Origin: Hydractinia symbiolongicarpus
Taxonomy: Eukaryota > Cnidaria > Hydrozoa > Anthoathecata > Hydractiniidae
Reading direction: 5' to 3'
Length of the DNA: 64,000 bases
Assembly (NCBI RefSeq): GCF_029227915.1
Contig: NC_079885.1
Coordinates: forward strand, 7,566,001-7,630,000
In this document: piece after piece, positions 61,601 through 64,000 of the stretch
Numbering within the stretch: position 1 is the first letter of the stretch
How the letters are laid out: the number at the start of each line of letters is the position of its first letter
Made by a program: the position numbers and the translations under genes
Notes under the pieces: generated by a model
The model's input: the letters and a program-made list of their open reading frames with translations, nothing else
Told to the model about the DNA's origin: nothing
Databases searched by the model: none

Positions 61601-63581
61601 AGGGTTAAATGAGTTGAAATGCAATTAAAGTTTGGAGTACGATACACCTCTTCACTGAAGAATGCATGATACTGTTTTAGTACTGCTTGTTTAAAAATTT
61701 TAATTCTGATTCGCATCTTCTGATATCACAAGCCTAACTAATCAGTTTCATTCTCTACTAAACCCTAAAAAACAATTGTTTTACGCTGCCATACCACAAC
61801 AAACATTAATTATGTATTAAGGACCTGATTGAGAGATAGCAAATGAATATGAATAGTCGACTTTTTTGTTAAAACTTTAATCTCGTTACTAAAAACATGG
61901 CGTAGAAATCTCTTTTCTAATCCTTGGGATTTAATAAAATCAAATTATATAATTCTTCTTCGTAATATATACCCTTCAATATCATACATAACATGTCAGG
62001 AGGACAATGAGATAATCAAAAATGCAAATACAATGTTTTCAAAGTAAAATTTATTCATAAAACACACAACATAAACAACTTACTATCCTCCAATGTTCGA
62101 TTATATAACATTACAGATGGTCCAGGACCTATTCTTGTGAACGCCGTCACTGTTATGTTGTGATACATAAATTTGGTCATATTAGCAAACATGGTCCACG
62201 TTTCATCGCCAGTCACGTTAATAATTCTTTCAACATGATCACCATAACCATTTTTGACGCTGATGTTGTATTTGATATTTCCATTGATTAGATAACGATT
62301 GGGTTTTCCAATGCAGAGTGAAAAAGTTGTAGAATTGTAATGGACAATACCGCAATTTAAAGGTGGACCATGTGGAACTAATGAAAAGGATATAATATAC
62401 TTAAATCAGATTAATGTACAGTAAACGCCTCCAAATTCCCCAAGGTGGTACATTCCCTTTAGGGGAATATTTACAGCGATACGTATTAACAATATCACCA
62501 TAACCATGTCATTGTATTACAGGTTGGTTATGCAGAACATCAGGTACACAGAATATGATATATTAGGAGGGATTAGTTTAAGCTCCAAAAACATTGCCAT
62601 AAAAAAACTAATTTTAATCGTCCTTTTAGACCGTTTTTGATTTGAAACTAAGTATTTCACTGTAGATATGTGTACAATGTCGTTACCTTAGAAATATATT
62701 TTTACTTGATAATGTAACACTGTTACAAAAAGCTTCGTGCATTTTTATTTTTTATTTTAAATAAAGTGTTTTTTGAAAATACATACAAAAATACACAATA
62801 CTAATCACAACAGGTAAAAACTTACCATCTTCATCAGTCATAGCATGAACTGGCACAGAAACGTTTCCTACTCCATAGTTATTTTCTGCATAAACAAGAA
62901 CAGTATAATTCCAATATTCACGCAAACCAAAAAATTCAATTTCTGTTCCCAAAGTTTTATTAAAGTGAGACAGTTTTTTGACTTCCTCTATGGAGGAAGA
63001 ATTTAACATCATTTTTTCATACACCTCACTTTCAATGACAATGACACCATAAAACAAAAGTTCACCAGCAAGACAAAAATGGGTTATTTCTGCAAATGAA
63101 ACATTCATAGAAGTGGAGCTCGTATTAAACAGGGTTATATTTTCTGATGGACAAAATGGAATATGTCCAATCGTTCGGAATAAAATGCTCATATTAAATT
63201 CACTGCAACCTTCTTCACTGCAAGCTTTGCCAATCATTGAGTAGTTGGTATAATATATCAATGGAAAGAGATGGTGTTGGACGATCTTTGATGAGGCTTT
63301 AACAAGAGAAGTTGAACCATTTAACTGCAATCGTGGGCACTGAAAGAATCCTTCCTTTTGACTGTCCCAGAGCTCTACATCCTCCATCGTGTGGTTGATA
63401 CTAACATTGAACACTTTCCAATCATCTTCCCAATTCATTATTCTGAAGTGTATTTGGTAGTATGTGACTACTGTATTTTCTTCTGCTAAAGGTATCAACC
63501 CAATAGTAATATTCTCTGACGTAGTATCGTTTTCCATGGCATCACCAAACGTCACGTTCAAAACAGTAATCTTCCCCGGAG
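46640..63581 (-). CDS. FN3/TSP1/SEA ectodomain receptor with an iGluR-like, potassium-filter channel core (22 exons, 5' end outside window)
   Basis: Exons in coding order: 63581-62826, 62377-62084, 61367-61071, 60582-60268, 60092-59772, 59552-59382, 59241-58921, 58369-58223, 57886-57710, 55945-55769, 54958-54849, 54689-54616, 53421-53282, 53014-52724, 52143-51847, 51546-51241, 50742-50270, 49754-49657, 49183-49027, 48896-48558, 47830-47671, 46878-46640. They join in one frame for 1885 residues plus a stop, beginning mid-codon, so an upstream exon with the signal peptide is missing. Order: FN3 x6, TSP1, Cys-rich domain, TSP1 x3, SEA, FN3 x3, ligand-binding S1, M1, pore, M2, S2, M4, cytosolic tail. 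Expected to be a plasma-membrane channel with a long adhesive ectodomain and potassium selectivity. The 51241 donor (GTTGGT) and 61071 donor (GTTTGT) are weak. Most exons are phase 1, so joins between domain blocks are plausible but not proven; a break before S1 is the main alternative. Confidence 0.72.
49385..49451 (+). repeat. Helitron-like 3' end in a receptor intron
   Basis: ACCCGTAGATTCTGTCACGGGCTAACGACTAG at the end of the interval, then TCTTTTATATTAATATT, which resembles a second element's start. It lies in the intron between the pore exon and the M2 exon. The left end is unclear. Confidence 0.45.
50165..50245 (-). repeat. tRNA-like degenerate sequence in a receptor intron
   Basis: Minus strand reads GGATGGTGTAGTGGTAGCGC (A-box-like) and GCAGGTTCGATGTT (B-box-like). 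The anticodon stem does not pair properly, so this is a tRNA relic or SINE head, not a working tRNA. Confidence 0.4.
51241..53014 (-). other. Exon block 14-16 of the receptor: three membrane-proximal FN3 domains
   Basis: Exons 53014-52724, 52143-51847 and 51546-51241, window residues about 1101-1398, each phase 1-1 with one FN3 domain. Typical segments are INVSWDAVNAS, YVIRVLAATHSGNG, VYFSWSEIPS, YWVEVAGFTSAGTGP, LVTWDFMSKENENGY and YEITLYAFSVYGDGP. The last exon ends after KVVLLGG with a GTTGGT donor of low quality; its phase fits the S1 exon of the channel. Confidence 0.82.
53282..54958 (-). other. Exon block 11-13 of the receptor: SEA domain with an autoproteolysis-type motif
   Basis: Exons 54958-54849, 54689-54616 and 53421-53282 join with phases 0 and 2 (unlike the phase 1-1 modules) into about 108 residues, window residues 993-1100. 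The first part resembles SEA strand 1 (KYFFDVRF, EVWQFPMYV); the last part carries KGSVIVQFSIEY, the position of the G/SVVV self-cleavage site of mucin and adhesion-receptor SEA domains, followed by GFLNAMPVG. SEA domains usually sit close to the membrane in such receptors; here three FN3 domains separate it from the channel. Confidence 0.65.
54105..54590. repeat. Minisatellite in the SEA-encoding part of the receptor gene
   Basis: Many imperfect units of about 17 bases, (TAATTAGCGTGTCATG)n, with interspersed longer units containing ACATATACATA. It lies in the intron between exons 54616 and 53421. Confidence 0.8.
55282..55425 (-). repeat. tRNA-derived SINE, copy 2, in a receptor intron
   Basis: Shares TCTCACATGGCATGGGTTAACCC, CTCTGGTAA and CCGGACTCCC with copy 1 at 900-1075; the B-box region (GGTTCG) is retained, the A-box region is degraded. 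Confidence 0.45.
55453..55761 (-). mobile_element. Helitron-like element(s) abutting a receptor splice donor
   Basis: Reverse complement starts TCTCTATATTAAGAATAGCC at 55761, only 8 bases from the end of the exon at 55769, so the donor GTAAGTA is followed at once by the transposon. It ends near 55453 with TAACGACCAG. A CTAG near 55660 suggests two elements in tandem. Confidence 0.5.
55769..59552 (-). other. Exon block 6-10 of the receptor: TSP1, Cys-rich domain, three TSP1 repeats
   Basis: Exon 59552-59382 is a TSP1 repeat (WTIWTNWGACSKSCGLG). Exon 59241-58921 is a roughly 107-residue Cys-rich domain that I do not recognise; it has at least eight Cys, starts with GESCADSCQ and ends with RRLCRC. 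Exons 58369-58223 (YSEWANWGLCTKSCGSG), 57886-57710 (WGDWTLFSNCSKPCGFG) and 55945-55769 (WGPWQSVSECKHSC) are TSP1 repeats. The W-x2-W and C-S/T-K-x-C motifs support C-mannosylation; the usual O-fucosylation Ser/Thr is visible in several. Confidence 0.85.
56305..56935. repeat. 16-bp minisatellite in a receptor intron, about 39 units
   Basis: Units of AACAATTTCTTCCCCR with R being G or A, some shortened by one C. It lies in the intron between exons 57710 and 55945. Long open frames on both strands across it come only from the repeat. Confidence 0.9.
59772..63581 (-). other. Exon block 1-5 of the receptor: six fibronectin type III domains
   Basis: Exons 63581-62826 (two FN3 domains in one exon), 62377-62084, 61367-61071, 60582-60268 and 60092-59772 (one FN3 each), window residues about 1-661. 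Each shows the FN3 pattern: a proline-rich start (VPSG, VPSAAP, PTLPPA), a Trp or Phe in strand B (ISWSNV, VSWLP, LKWSDV), and a Tyr-rich strand F/G end such as YKVNIAAYTEIGAGP or YVIQVAGYTSIGLGP. Many N-x-S/T sites indicate an extracellular location. The one-domain exons are phase 1-1, the usual form of mobile extracellular modules. Confidence 0.85.
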
Positions 63582-64000
63582 CTAGAACGAGAAATCAGAG
63601 TAACAAAATTACATTCTGGTCTAGTTAAGTATTATTTTTTTACAACCAGGCATAAGAGTATAAAAGAACCAGGTAATTACCACTAATTCACCATCACTAT
63701 AGCAAAAATGAATTGATAATATTTCAAGTGAAAAATTCAAATTAAACCTATGTGAAGAAATAATCATTTAAATAACGTTTTAAAAGCATGGCATCAGGGT
63801 ATAAAGATTCAAATCAGAATATTTATGGTTATAGTGTTCGAATAAGCTAAATCTGTAACTTAAAAATATTCAGGCTAGTAAATATTTAGTTAGGCTACTT
63901 GTAACTCAAATAATACACCAACTATTTTTTCTGATCTACGTTTTTAAAATAATTCTCATTTTAAAATATCCAGTTAAATCTAAATATTATGTCCAACCTT
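63582..64000. other. Receptor intron running off the window
   Basis: Follows the acceptor TTCTCGTTCTAG of the first visible receptor exon. No further exon is seen, so the 5' end of the gene lies beyond 64000. Confidence 0.6.

Overview
This is animal DNA: AT-rich, with short exons joined by canonical GT/AG introns, several genes dispersed on both strands, and many decayed transposons. The mix of a Polinton-type DNA polymerase B relic, a Harbinger element, Helitron-like elements and extracellular FN3/TSP1 domains suggests a cnidarian, possibly a hydrozoan. That placement is inference. Exons below were joined by hand from splice signals, reading phase and family similarity.

Three genes can be supported. 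(1) Plus strand, 1957-10877: 12 exons that join into a 424-residue trimethyllysine dioxygenase (TMLHE type), the mitochondrial enzyme that starts carnitine synthesis. (2) Minus strand, 17275-13176: 5 exons giving a 581-residue secreted animal haem peroxidase with its catalytic residues present. (3) Minus strand, 63581-46640: 22 phase-compatible exons, with the N-terminus beyond the right edge. They encode at least 1885 residues in the order six FN3, one TSP1, a cysteine-rich domain, three TSP1, SEA, three FN3, then an ionotropic glutamate receptor-like core whose pore carries a potassium-channel filter (TLGYGD), and a short cytosolic tail ending in a possible PDZ ligand. This chimera is the most interesting object in the window.

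The 17.3-46.5 kb interval holds no host gene that I can recognise. It contains Helitron-like elements (TC start, hairpin, CTAG end), several in head-to-tail pairs; a broken PolB of Polinton/Maverick type (about 30.96-35.89 kb) interrupted by a 3.2-kb Ginger-like element with integrase and Ulp1-like remnants and a 4-bp target duplication; and a 1.5-kb Harbinger element with an intact Myb/MADF-like ORF and a broken transposase. Two minisatellites, a SINE and further Helitron-like pieces lie in introns of the large receptor gene.

The three host genes show no evident functional link. The repeats account for much of the remaining sequence.
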